NCBI RefSeq assembly: GCF_030348765.1
Contig: NZ_JAUCEU010000007.1
Location: 2,742,001 to 2,806,000 of the forward strand
Source: Neobacillus sp. CF12
Lineage (GTDB): Bacteria; Bacillota; Bacilli; Bacillales; Cytobacillaceae
Direction of reading: 5' to 3'
Length of the DNA stretch: 64,000 nt
In this document: positions 25,560-34,244 of the stretch, piece after piece
How the letters are laid out: each line of letters begins with the position of its first letter
Numbering within the stretch: the stretch's first letter is position 1
Program-made: the position numbers and the translations under genes
The notes under the pieces: model-generated
What the model was told of the DNA's origin: nothing
The model's database searches: none
What the model saw: only the letters and a program-made list of their open reading frames with translations

Positions 25560-26769
25560 AGGAGGTCACTTCCATTCCATCATGCATTTCTTCTGTTGGT
25601 GTAAGAACCACAAGTTCTCCCGGCGATACTCCTGATGTCACTTCAATGAAGGCATCGTTCATAACCCCCATTTGAACTTCGCGTCTTTCTACTTTCCCTT
25701 CTTTTAAAATATAAACAATTTTGATACCACCTTCATCGAATAGAGCAGGATGTGGGATAGCAATCTTTTTGGTGGAATCACCAGCTTTTATTTCTAAAGA
25801 AACATGAAAGCCTTGACGTAACTCAGAAGTATCATCGGTAATCGTCACTTTAAAAGGATACATCGTCACATTACCAGCTCCCCCGCCTCCTTCAAATCCT
25901 TCTCCTCCGCCGCCCTCGGCACTTGGGAATTGGGAAACAGATTCAACCAAACCGTTCCATTCACGATCCTTAAAAACTTTTGGCCGGATGATAACCGGTT
26001 GCCCTTCCTTAATCTTGACTGTATCGAATTCACTCATCGATCCAATAACTTTATAGGGTTGACTTGAAATAATGTGGATGACAGGTTCTACTGCTCCTGC
26101 TTCTGTATTTGCTACATTTTGATTAACCTTAACAATAATCCCATCCATTTTGCTTACAACTGTCATTTCATTTTTCTGTGCATTTAATTCCTTTATTCTG
26201 TCTTCAGCCGAGGTGATTTCCGACTTTGTACTTTCGTATTGCATCTCTTGCTGGATTTTCTCATTCGAAAGCTGGTTTACGTCTTCTTGAGTTATTAGGC
26301 CTTCAGTTGCCGCTTCGGATCCGGCACTCTGAGATCCTAACTTCTTTTTAGCTTCAGATAATCGTTTCGTGATATCTGCAATTTGGTTTTGTTCGGTTTT
26401 ACCTCGACTTTGAAGCATTTCTTTTTCACGAACTGCCCTCTTAAGTTCACTATCTATCTTTGAAGAATCATAGACTAATAATGGATCACCAGTTTTGACA
26501 GCCTGGTTTTCTGCCACTTTAAATTCACTAATTTCCCCTTTTTCTGGTTCCAAAAAAATCTTTTGCTCACTTTCCGGGACAATTTTACCCGTAACAAGAA
26601 TAGATTCTACCATTTCTTGTTCACTTACTTTTTGTACGCTAATACTCATTACACCGTTTTCATTGCTTACTATTTCAGTACCTGTTTTTACATATAAAAA
26701 TATACCCGTGCTCGCAATGATAAGTATTCCCAAAATTGCTGCTACCCAAATCCATATCTTTTTCTTCAC
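25543..26769 (-). CDS. yknX: Membrane fusion (HlyD/YknX-type) adaptor
   Basis: Adaptor protein of 408 residues with an N-terminal membrane anchor (IWVAAILGILIIASTGIFLYV), a split lipoyl/barrel-sandwich domain, a coiled-coil hairpin (about 115-205, rich in E, K and Q) and beta-barrel domains. A glycine-rich loop sits near residues 285-300. Adaptors of this type link to MacB-like permeases in Gram-positive bacteria. GTG 26769 is the start, 7 bases after GGGGG. First gene of the operon. Confidence 0.85.
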   Translation of the reverse strand: MKKKIWIWVAAILGILIIASTGIFLYVKTGTEIVSNENGVMSISVQKVSEQEMVESILVTGKIVPESEQKIFLEPEKGEISEFKVAENQAVKTGDPLLVYDSSKIDSELKRAVREKEMLQSRGKTEQNQIADITKRLSEAKKKLGSQSAGSEAATEGLITQEDVNQLSNEKIQQEMQYESTKSEITSAEDRIKELNAQKNEMTVVSKMDGIIVKVNQNVANTEAGAVEPVIHIISSQPYKVIGSMSEFDTVKIKEGQPVIIRPKVFKDREWNGLVESVSQFPSAEGGGGEGFEGGGGAGNVTMYPFKVTITDDTSELRQGFHVSLEIKAGDSTKKIAIPHPALFDEGGIKIVYILKEGKVERREVQMGVMNDAFIEVTSGVSPGELVVLTPTEEMHDGMEVTSYDEVE

Positions 26770-26880
26770 CTATATACCCCCGTCGATTCTATTATTTATC
26801 TAGTATCTACTATAAAGGTACTGGAAAAATTTTCAATAGATTTTAATGGTAAACTTTACTATTTACAATCGATAGATTCA

Positions 26881-26927
26881 ATACAAAGACAAAAAACCTT
26901 TCACTTAGAAAGGCTTTTGCTTTGTAT
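26881..26927 (-). terminator. Terminator after selO
   Basis: Nested inverted repeat: outer arms atacaaag and ctttgtat (26881-26888 and 26920-26927) and an inner 10-bp stem (26893-26902 and 26908-26917). The stem ends 11 bases beyond the selO stop. Confidence 0.85.
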
Positions 26928-26937
26928 TTTAACATTT

Positions 26938-28404
26938 TTAAGTTCCACAGAAGGTTCTGTATGGACGTGATGATGGCTCTGCGAGAGTTGTGTAATCAAT
27001 CTGTTCCGGAGAGTATCCATATGGATTGGATAAAACCTCAATAAGCCTCTCCATCACACTATAATCTCCATTATTCGCTGATTCCAGTGCCTCCTCTACC
27101 CGGTGGTTCCGAGGGATTACCGCTGGATTACTATTCCTCATTAATTGAATAGATGATTCCTTCGATTCCTCCTGCCTGCTCAGTCTTGCCGTCCAACGTT
27201 CAAGCCAATGACCAAATTCTGCCGTTTCGTGCAGGGTTGTATCTTCTGGCTTTTCAATCGTTAATGCACGGAATGTATTCGTGTAGTCAGCACGGTGCTT
27301 CTGCATCATATCCAGCAGGTCTTTAATAAGAGTTTTATCTTGTTCCTCTTCATTAAATATTCCTAATTTTGCTCTCATTCCTTCATGCCAATTTGATTCA
27401 AAAAGCTGAGCAAAGTCGGAGAGCTTATCCTGCGCGAGCGTAACTGCTTCCTCCTGATTGTCATGCAACAGCGGCAGCAGTGCTTCAGCTAACCGTGCTA
27501 AATTCCAGACAGCAATATTTGGTTGATTCCCATAAGCATAGCGGCCTTCTCGGTCAATAGAACTGAACACAGTAGCCGGATCATAGGTATCCATAAAGGC
27601 ACAAGGTCCATAATCGATGGTTTCTCCACTAATCGTCATGTTATCGGTATTCATTACACCATGAATAAAACCAACCAGCTGCCATTTCGTAATCAACATT
27701 GCTTGACGTTTAATTACTTCCTCTAGGAATGTAAGATATCTATTCGCGGCACCTTCTATTTCTGGATAATGGCGATTTATTGCATAATCTGCCAGCTCGC
27801 GAAGCTCCTCTTTGCTTCCCCATCTCGCGGCATATTGAAAAGTCCCAACACGCAGATGGCTTGCAGCTATTCGGGTTAAAATCGCACCAGGTAAATACGA
27901 TTCTCGAGCTATTTCCTCACCAGTTGTTACGACTGCTAAACTTCGGGTAGTGGGAATTCCTAAACCATGCATCGCTTCCGAGATAATATATTCTCGCAGC
28001 ATTGGTCCAAGTGCCGCTCGGCCATCGCCCCCACGTGAGTAGGGAGTTCTTCCTGAACCCTTTAGCTGGATATCAAATCGCTCACCCGTAGGTGTTATCT
28101 GTTCCCCAAGAAGCACCGCTCGACCGTCGCCTAACATCGTAAAATGTCCAAATTGATGCCCCGCATATGCTTGAGCTAGCGGTGAAGCACCTTCAGGAGT
28201 TTTGTTTCCCGCAAATATGGCTGCACCATCTTCGCTTTGCAAGGATTGTTGGTCCAATCCTAGAGACTTAGCCAATGGCTTGTTAAAAATAGCTATCTCT
28301 GGTGAACTTACAGGGGTTGGGTTTTGGCTGGTAAAGAAAGTTTGAGACAAGCGTGCATAACTATTTTCAAAATTCCATCCTGTTTCTGCTATTTCCTTTG
28401 TCAT
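26938..28404 (-). CDS. selO: Protein adenylyltransferase SelO (YdiU)
   Basis: Pseudokinase-fold enzyme of the UPF0061/SelO family, which transfers AMP from ATP to Ser, Thr or Tyr of target proteins and in E. coli acts in redox stress. The family blocks are intact: [11 protein letters not shown] near the start, [20 protein letters not shown], the [17 protein letters not shown] nucleotide loop, [24 protein letters not shown] with the metal-binding N and D, and the C-terminal RTFCGT, where the Cys replaces the selenocysteine of eukaryotes. The frame opens at 28443, but ATG 28404 is preceded by AAAAGGGGGATAC and matches family starts (488 residues). Monocistronic. Confidence 0.93.
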   Translation of the reverse strand: MTKEIAETGWNFENSYARLSQTFFTSQNPTPVSSPEIAIFNKPLAKSLGLDQQSLQSEDGAAIFAGNKTPEGASPLAQAYAGHQFGHFTMLGDGRAVLLGEQITPTGERFDIQLKGSGRTPYSRGGDGRAALGPMLREYIISEAMHGLGIPTTRSLAVVTTGEEIARESYLPGAILTRIAASHLRVGTFQYAARWGSKEELRELADYAINRHYPEIEGAANRYLTFLEEVIKRQAMLITKWQLVGFIHGVMNTDNMTISGETIDYGPCAFMDTYDPATVFSSIDREGRYAYGNQPNIAVWNLARLAEALLPLLHDNQEEAVTLAQDKLSDFAQLFESNWHEGMRAKLGIFNEEEQDKTLIKDLLDMMQKHRADYTNTFRALTIEKPEDTTLHETAEFGHWLERWTARLSRQEESKESSIQLMRNSNPAVIPRNHRVEEALESANNGDYSVMERLIEVLSNPYGYSPEQIDYTTLAEPSSRPYRTFCGT

Positions 28405-28509
28405 CGTATCCCCCTTTTCCTTTCTTGTTTTGCTTGCTTTCATATTGGCTTTGTTAATTGCTTTTGTAAATTTATATAGAACAGACCATCTTTTACGGTA
28501 TTACGAACG

Positions 28510-28765
28510 GCTTGGTGACCACTTTTTCGTTTTTCCTTCAATTTTGGTCATCATGAGCAATCCATGGTTACCACTTTTTTGATTTTCCCTCGGTTTCGGT
28601 CATCATAAGCACTCCATGGTTACCACCTTTTTGATTTTCCCTCGGTTTCAGTCATCATGAACGCTCCATGGTGACCACTTTTTCGTTTTTCCTTCAATTT
28701 TGGTCATCATGAACTTCTTGGTGACCACTTCTCGATTCCTATTAGGTTTCGGTCTCTAACTGTGA
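28510..28765. repeat. 52-bp tandem repeat, about five copies
   Basis: Units begin near 28510, 28562, 28614, 28666 and 28716; the first four steps are 52, 52, 52 and 50 bases and the last copy has decayed. Each unit runs from GGTnACCACTTTTT through a T/C-rich stretch to GGTCATCAT. Units 1 and 4 match each other better than their neighbours, and 2 and 3 match each other. The period is not a multiple of three, so it is unlikely to be coding. The surrounding interval 28405-28975 has no gene. Confidence 0.85.
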
Positions 28766-28862
28766 GCAATCGTCACCCCTCTTTCTTTAATAATGTTAAT
28801 TTCATTATCATTTATATGGGTAGCTTGTGCAAACATAGTATTATTATCTAATAGCATAAGCA

Positions 28863-28905
28863 GATAAGCGAAAAAAACACATGATATTTCACATGTGAAC
28901 TTATC
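28863..28905 (-). terminator. Second hairpin downstream of the EamA gene
   Basis: Outer arms gataag/cttatc (28863-28868 and 28900-28905) enclose cacatg/catgtg (28878-28883 and 28892-28897); on the minus strand the inner stem is followed by seven T. It could be a backup terminator for the EamA transcript. Confidence 0.5.
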
Positions 28906-28940
28906 GTGTGCTTTGTGAATAGGTTCTCAAAAAGACAAAG

Positions 28941-28973
28941 AAAAGCACCCTTCCTACTGTGAAGAGTGCTTTT
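28941..28973 (-). terminator. Terminator after the EamA gene
   Basis: Arms 28941-28953 and 28961-28973 pair with a two-base internal mismatch, directly after the EamA stop codon, with T-rich flank on the transcribed strand. Confidence 0.75.
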
Positions 28974-28975
28974 AA

Positions 28976-29890
28976 TTATGCTGCTTCTCTTTTTGGTTCC
29001 AAAACCAACTCAGGTTTCCCTGATGGCATATTTGCAATAAAAACTCCAAGTAAAACTAATATTCCACCAAGAATTTGGCTAACTAGGATTGGATCACCTA
29101 ATATAAAGTGGGAAGCCAGAATGGCTATAAAAGGTTGAACGTTCATGAACATGGATGCAGCTCCAGCACCCACTTCGGAGACACCTTTATTCCACCAAAA
29201 ACCAGCAATTCCTTGTGCAAGAATACCGGCAGATATCAATAAAAACCACATGAACATCGAATGACTCATTACAGTTCCACTTACAATTCCTTCAACGCCT
29301 GCTGCCGGAATCATTAATACACTTCCAAGAACTGTCGAATAAATGGTAATGATATAAGTATTCATGGATTTTGACAACGCTCGAATAAATAAGAGACTAA
29401 TAGACAAACAAAGCATCGCTACTACTATATTTAAATCACCCCATGATATCCCAAATGATCCACTTGCCACTCCAATGATAGAAAACACACCCACTAAACT
29501 GATACCGGCACCCGATACTTTTTTCAACGTAAACTTCACTTTAAAAATAATCCGCTCTAAAAAAATCGTGGCAATTGGGGCCAAAGCAATAATTAGGGAG
29601 GCTTTTGCAGGTGTTGTATGGTTAAGACCTGTAAAATAGAAGGTTTGATTAATCAGAGTACCAAAGATTCCAGCTCCTAATAATAGTTTCCATTCGGATG
29701 AACTTGGACGTCTAATACCTTTTCGGATCATAGCAATTATAAGTAAAAAAAGTGAGGTGCAACAAATTCGGACTGTTGACAAAAATACAGGGGAAAAGTC
29801 TTGAAGCAAATAAGCGCTAATGGGGTAGTTACATCCCCATAATATAGATACTAATAATAAGCTAAAGAAAGCTTTACTATTCTTAAACAT
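28976..29890 (-). CDS. EamA/DMT family transporter
   Basis: Drug/metabolite transporter of 304 residues with ten predicted helices in two EamA repeats (about 8-140 and 152-290). The first repeat ends FLERIIFKVKFTLKKVSGAGISLVGVF and the second LGDPILVSQILGGILVLLGVFI, the classic pattern. Such proteins usually export amino acids, nucleosides or other metabolites, but the substrate cannot be inferred here. Transcribed alone, with terminators on its 3' side. Confidence 0.85.
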   Translation of the reverse strand: MFKNSKAFFSLLLVSILWGCNYPISAYLLQDFSPVFLSTVRICCTSLFLLIIAMIRKGIRRPSSSEWKLLLGAGIFGTLINQTFYFTGLNHTTPAKASLIIALAPIATIFLERIIFKVKFTLKKVSGAGISLVGVFSIIGVASGSFGISWGDLNIVVAMLCLSISLLFIRALSKSMNTYIITIYSTVLGSVLMIPAAGVEGIVSGTVMSHSMFMWFLLISAGILAQGIAGFWWNKGVSEVGAGAASMFMNVQPFIAILASHFILGDPILVSQILGGILVLLGVFIANMPSGKPELVLEPKREAA

Positions 29891-30027
29891 TATATGGATA
29901 AACCTTACCTTTCTACAATTCGGATAAAAACAGTCTTTATTATAGCATATTATTTCGGAATACGAATGAAAATTATTTTACTTTCCTGCTCACCCTGTAG
30001 TTTAGTTGATTTGTCGATACCAAAAAA

Positions 30028-30057
30028 GAGGACGAAATTTCCCAAAATTTCATCCTC
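30028..30057 (-). terminator. Terminator after the ABC-F gene
   Basis: 13-bp arms (30028-30040 and 30045-30057, one G-U pair) followed on the minus strand by six T; 35 bases after the ABC-F stop codon. Confidence 0.85.
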
Positions 30058-30092
30058 CAATTTGTTCCTTATGAGATTCTTAACTTATTTTT

Positions 30093-31994
30093 TTAACTTA
30101 ACCATAATTCCATCACTGAATCCAATTCTTTACATAAGTCTATTTTCTTAGAATAAAGCTTAGTAAGTTCCTCATACTCCATTTGGTTTTGCGCCATGGA
30201 TATGTCTATCGCTTTTATTTCTTTTTCAAGGCTTTCAATTCTTGCTAGTGCTTTCTCCTTTTCACCTTCCTGATTAATATCTTGGGAGCTATTGTTTTGT
30301 TTCTTATCTTTCACACGTTTTTCAATGGGTTCTTCCTTAGGCTGCTGACTTTTATAATCATCGTAATTTCCTGGATAGCTTTTAAAACGATAATCCTCCA
30401 AAGCAATTACTCTTTCAGCGATTTTATTGATAAAATATCGATCATGAGAAATAAAGAAGATGGTTCCTTTAAAGTCTTCGAGAGCTTCCTCAAGGGTTTC
30501 GATGGAATCAATATCTAGATGATTGGTCGGCTCATCCAATATTAATAAATTGATGTCCTGATATAACAACATGGCTAGCTTAAGCCTAATTCGCTCTCCA
30601 CCTGACAAGTGCTTAACTTTTTTGAACGGGCTCTTTTTATAAAACATGAATTTTGACAGATACTCCCGAGCTTTTCCCTCCAGGATAGAAATATCTTCCC
30701 TAAAAGTTTCGAGTACTGTAAACTCTTCATCTTTAAAGGTAATTTTCTGTGGTAAGTAAGCAGCCATAACATTAGCACCTAATTCCACCACACCTTGATC
30801 CGGCTGTTCTTCACCTAGAAGCATTTTTAAAAAGGTGGTTTTTCCACTTCCATTTGGACCAACCAGCCCTACCCTTTCACCATAATGAATCATTAAATCT
30901 GTGTTCTTAAAAATATTCTTATCCTGATACCTTTTTGAGAGTCCAATCGCTTTAATTGTTTCATTTCCAGACCGCTGTCCTTCTTTGAATTCAAGCCTCA
31001 TATTCCGTCTTTCAAAAACAGGTTTATCAATTCTCTCCATTTTATCAAGCTTCTTTTGGATGCTGGCTGCTCTTCTAAAAAACTTATTATTATCAGCTCT
31101 CATAGCCCAGTCTCTAAGACTCATAACCTGCTTTTCCATATTATTGACCTTTTTCTGCTGTTCCCGAAAATGCTCATACTGAATCCGCATATTTTCTTCT
31201 TTTTGACTAACAAATGTTGAGTAATTGCCCTTATAGGAGATTGACTCCATATCCTCTATTTCTACAATTTTATTGACTACATGATCAAGAAAGTAGCGGT
31301 CATGGGATACAATAATGACAATTCCCTTATAACTCTTTAGATAACCTTCAAGCCATTCAATGGCATCCATATCTAAGTGATTGGTCGGTTCATCTAGGAG
31401 AAGTATATCCGGATTATGAATCAACAACTTTCCAAGCACTACAGTCGTTTTTTCCCCGCCGCTTAATAAATCAAAATCCTTATTTAAAAAGCTTTCTGAA
31501 AAATTCAGTCCAGTACAAACCTTGCTTAGTTTCTCTTCACGTTCGTATCCGCCCTTCACTTCAAAAAGCTGAACCAAATCACTATACTTATTCAAAGCTT
31601 TTTCCAGGGCCTTATCTTCCAGCGCTTTCATCTGTTCTTCTATTTCCCACATTTGACCCTCAATGCTGACAATCTCCTCAAAGGCTAAGTTAAGGATATC
31701 AATGACTTTTAAGCCTTCCGGATAAACAGGGGACTGTTCGAGATATGCCTTAGTCGCTCCTCTTGGCAGATTAATGAGCCCTTCATCATATCCAGGGCTT
31801 GAGGTTTGGGGGTAGCCTGGATAATAATGCATTTTCTCGATTCCAGCTATCAGTTTAAGAATCGTACTCTTGCCGCTTCCATTGGCACCGACGATCCCAA
31901 CCTTATCTCCTTCATAAGCTTCAAACGTTATATTTTTAACCACAAGGGTAGCTTCCATAAATTTTTTAACGCCATGTAATTTCATTTCTAACAT
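30093..31994 (-). CDS. ABC-F family ATPase (ribosome-associated)
   Basis: Soluble duplicated ATPase of 633 residues without membrane segments. Both Walker A motifs are intact (GANGSGKST near 37 and GPNGSGKTT near 360), with signatures LSGGEK and LSGGER and Walker B LLLDEPTNHLDMD and LILDEPTNHLDID. The interdomain linker (about 250-310) carries the charged P-site tRNA-interaction-motif region. A C-terminal charged coiled coil (about 560-633) follows. ABC-F proteins bind the ribosomal E site; some give antibiotic resistance, others act as translation factors, and this one cannot be assigned. ATG 31994 follows AAGGAG at 7 bases; the frame itself opens 16 codons earlier. A long structured upstream region suggests regulated expression. 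Confidence 0.87.
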   Translation of the reverse strand: MLEMKLHGVKKFMEATLVVKNITFEAYEGDKVGIVGANGSGKSTILKLIAGIEKMHYYPGYPQTSSPGYDEGLINLPRGATKAYLEQSPVYPEGLKVIDILNLAFEEIVSIEGQMWEIEEQMKALEDKALEKALNKYSDLVQLFEVKGGYEREEKLSKVCTGLNFSESFLNKDFDLLSGGEKTTVVLGKLLIHNPDILLLDEPTNHLDMDAIEWLEGYLKSYKGIVIIVSHDRYFLDHVVNKIVEIEDMESISYKGNYSTFVSQKEENMRIQYEHFREQQKKVNNMEKQVMSLRDWAMRADNNKFFRRAASIQKKLDKMERIDKPVFERRNMRLEFKEGQRSGNETIKAIGLSKRYQDKNIFKNTDLMIHYGERVGLVGPNGSGKTTFLKMLLGEEQPDQGVVELGANVMAAYLPQKITFKDEEFTVLETFREDISILEGKAREYLSKFMFYKKSPFKKVKHLSGGERIRLKLAMLLYQDINLLILDEPTNHLDIDSIETLEEALEDFKGTIFFISHDRYFINKIAERVIALEDYRFKSYPGNYDDYKSQQPKEEPIEKRVKDKKQNNSSQDINQEGEKEKALARIESLEKEIKAIDISMAQNQMEYEELTKLYSKKIDLCKELDSVMELWLS

Positions 31995-32077
31995 AAAATC
32001 TCCTTCTTTCATCCATAATCCAGTTACACCTTTTATGGACAAGGCAAAGAAGAACTTGCGATACTTTTTTATTTGAA

Positions 32078-32258
32078 GGCTGTGTTAACTAGACTGTTGA
32101 TTTGCGTTCCAGGCGCGAGCGGTTCGCGGGCTCGCCCGTGAGCCTCCTCGGTCGTTCCGACCTGCGGGGTCTCACTCAGCTCGTGCATCCCGCAGGAGTC
32201 GAGCGCCTTCCACTCCAATCAACAGGTTCTAAAATCATCAGTATCCTTTAACACAGCC
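32078..32258. repeat. MITE-like GC-rich element, copy 1
   Basis: 181 bp bounded by terminal inverted repeats GGCTGTGTTAA (32078-32088) and TTAACACAGCC (32248-32258). A second nested pair, ctgttgatt and aatcaacag, lies inside. The core is GC-rich, unlike its surroundings, and shares blocks such as gagcctcctcgg, ggggtctc, cccgcaggagtc and ccaatcaacagg with copy 2 at 33929-34171. No transposase. Similar GC-rich intergenic repeats occur in many Bacillaceae genomes (general knowledge). Confidence 0.8.
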
Positions 32259-32273
32259 AATTTGTAAATAAAA

Positions 32274-32305
32274 AGACCGTAAGAAGATGTTGCTTCTTAC
32301 GGTCT
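32274..32305 (-). terminator. Strong hairpin terminator upstream of the ABC-F gene
   Basis: Perfect 13-bp stem (32274-32286 and 32293-32305) with a T-run (CTTTTT) on the minus strand. It lies 280 bases after the MFS gene and 280 bases before the ABC-F start, so it either ends the MFS transcript or acts as a leader terminator for ABC-F. Confidence 0.85.
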
Positions 32306-32584
32306 GAATAATCAGTGAAAATAATTTACCAGGAATCAAAGCAAAAATGCACACGCGAAAAAAGCGCATGGTTATGCCTATTGTCCTTAATAAATGATTA
32401 TTTTGATTTCAGTAAAGTAAGTTACCTTCTAAATTGCCTTGATTCCATAAGAGCATAACAAATAAACCTAAGTTTTTTAGGTAAACGAACACTCGTTACA
32501 AAATCCATATTAATTTTCAAATGAATTAATATTAGCAATTAGTTGGTTCCATAAACTTACTTTCCCCCTTCAAAATTTCCTATA
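32306..32584 (-). promoter_or_regulatory. Structured leader or long 3' UTR between MFS and ABC-F genes
   Basis: About 280 bases without a standard gene but with ordered structure on the minus strand. AAGGGGG precedes a 6-codon frame (MEPTNC) near 32545. The sequence aaagtaagtt beside that ribosome site is exactly complementary to aacttacttt 130 bases later (32554-32563 with 32414-32423). GGAATCAA pairs exactly with TTGATTCC further on, and a 28-codon frame (starting MDFVTSVRLPKK) lies between. It ends in the 13-bp terminator. Confidence 0.4.
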
Positions 32585-33850
32585 TTATCTCATTATTTGC
32601 TTTTTTTGTAAATATCTTTCCTTAATAAACAATATACCAATTAATCCGATCATGGAGAAGATAACCGGGGTAATGAATCCGTAGTAATATCCATTCCCAC
32701 TACTACCTGAGGCGGTCTGGTACTGTTCCAATATGATTCCAAAAATGCTTGGCAGCAGGACGGCACTTAGAAATCCGCCCGTATTCGCTAAGCCAGATAC
32801 AACACCAGATTCTGATAGAGGAAAAGATTGACGAACAAGAGCAAAGGTTAAGGCACTTGCTCCATATCCAAAGCCAATGATAAAAAAAAGCATGATAAGC
32901 ATATACTTAGGCGGATTCCCATTATATAAAAGAAAAGTTGACCAGCCCAATAAAATAGTGATATGCACTACAACATAGGGTCGTTTTATGGTTCCCAGTT
33001 TACTTGAAATCCAACTAGTCAGCGGTGAACCAATAAGCGCACCAATCAGACCAATCATAATCAGCTCACTCACCTCTGAACGTGTCATACCATATACATC
33101 CATCCCATATGGCACCGCCCACGAACCGATAAAACCCACATATGCTCCAACCACACCAAAGTGACAAAAGAATAAAGACCATGCCTGCCGATCTGAAAAG
33201 ATTCTTCTTAGTAACACAACTGTTTTTTCACGGTCTATCTCATTAGGTAGTGACACCTTTTCGTTAAGAAAGTGTTGCGTTGGTTTTTTGATGAGGACAA
33301 AATAAAGAAGTATTCCACATAGACATAATAGTAACCCTGCTGAAAAAAATGCTGACCTCCAGCCAATCAAGTCAATCAGAGAGGAGAATGGAACAGTCGC
33401 TAAAAGAAAACCTAGACTTCCGGTCATGCCCGCCAGTCCAATTAACCGAACAAATTCCTTAACTTTAAACCATTGTCCCAAGATTAGCACCATATTTACC
33501 CAAATGGTCGCATCCCCCGTCCCCGTTAATATTCTGGCAAAAAACAGGACAAATTCATGCGTACCAAGACTATAAATGATTGTACCCAAACCGGTAAGGA
33601 CTGCACCTATAATAAGAAAAAAATTCGGCCCATACCGATCAGCTAATATACCCATCGGAATTTGGAGACCTGTATAAACAAAAAATTGAATACTTGTTAG
33701 TAAACCAATCGTTGCTGCAGTTACATTAAAATCACTCATCACTTGGTCGGTAATCAATCCTGGAGCGGTTCGTTGGCTTGCCATTAAGAAATACGTAAAC
33801 AATACTGAAGCGAAAACCATCCATCTAAATTTGCTATTTTGTTTGTCCAA
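32585..33850 (-). CDS. MFS transporter
   Basis: Major facilitator of 421 residues with 12 helices, of the anion:cation symporter / nitrate-sugar phosphate type group. The N-terminal MVFASVLFTYFLMASQRTAPGLITDQVM and the motif GILADRYGPNFFL near residue 68 are typical; the central loop follows helix 6 near residue 190. The substrate is not evident. TTG 33850, 9 bases after AGGGG, is the start. The gene is flanked on both sides by the MITE-like repeats, in direct orientation. Confidence 0.83.
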   Translation of the reverse strand: MDKQNSKFRWMVFASVLFTYFLMASQRTAPGLITDQVMSDFNVTAATIGLLTSIQFFVYTGLQIPMGILADRYGPNFFLIIGAVLTGLGTIIYSLGTHEFVLFFARILTGTGDATIWVNMVLILGQWFKVKEFVRLIGLAGMTGSLGFLLATVPFSSLIDLIGWRSAFFSAGLLLCLCGILLYFVLIKKPTQHFLNEKVSLPNEIDREKTVVLLRRIFSDRQAWSLFFCHFGVVGAYVGFIGSWAVPYGMDVYGMTRSEVSELIMIGLIGALIGSPLTSWISSKLGTIKRPYVVVHITILLGWSTFLLYNGNPPKYMLIMLFFIIGFGYGASALTFALVRQSFPLSESGVVSGLANTGGFLSAVLLPSIFGIILEQYQTASGSSGNGYYYGFITPVIFSMIGLIGILFIKERYLQKKQIMR

Positions 33851-33928
33851 TGTTTTCTACCCCTATTAAGCTTTTACTCTTATATATATGGAATTTCTGT
33901 GGAGGTAGAAAGGAAGAATTTATAAATA

Positions 33929-34171
33929 GGCTGTGTAAAAAATTTTCTGTTGATTTCCGCTCCACTAAGGAAAGCATCATCGAATAATCACCGCAGTGAT
34001 AGGCGGTTTTTGCCTGTCACGAGGCACTTCGCTTTCCGCGGGCGGTACGGGGAGCCTCCTCGGCGCTGAAGCGCATGTGGGGTCTCCCCTGCCCCGTCCT
34101 CCCGCAGGAGTCTTCGTGCCTTCCGCTCCAATCAACAGGTGCAAATACCAACATTTAGCTTTAACACAGCC
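33929..34171. repeat. MITE-like GC-rich element, copy 2
   Basis: 243 bp bounded by GGCTGTGTAAA (33929-33939) and TTTAACACAGCC (34160-34171), with the same inner tgttgatt/aatcaaca repeats and GC-rich core as copy 1 and the same orientation. It is about 60 bp longer through an insertion in its left half (around 33965-34030). Overlapping open frames on both strands are by-products of GC content. Confidence 0.8.
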
Positions 34172-34181
34172 AATAAACATA

Positions 34182-34218
34182 AAAAAAGGTAACAACAATG
34201 AGGTTTGTTACCTTTTTT
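34182..34218 (-). terminator. Terminator after the NlpC/P60 gene
   Basis: Perfect 14-bp arms (34182-34195 and 34205-34218) with a T-run, 27 bases beyond the NlpC/P60 stop codon and immediately beside repeat copy 2. Confidence 0.88.
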
Positions 34219-34244
34219 GTATTCTGTACTTTCTAGAAATTTAC

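Noticed and set aside
28510..28765. Possible CRISPR array
   Set aside because: The whole 52-bp unit is repeated; there are no unique spacers between constant repeats and no cas genes nearby.
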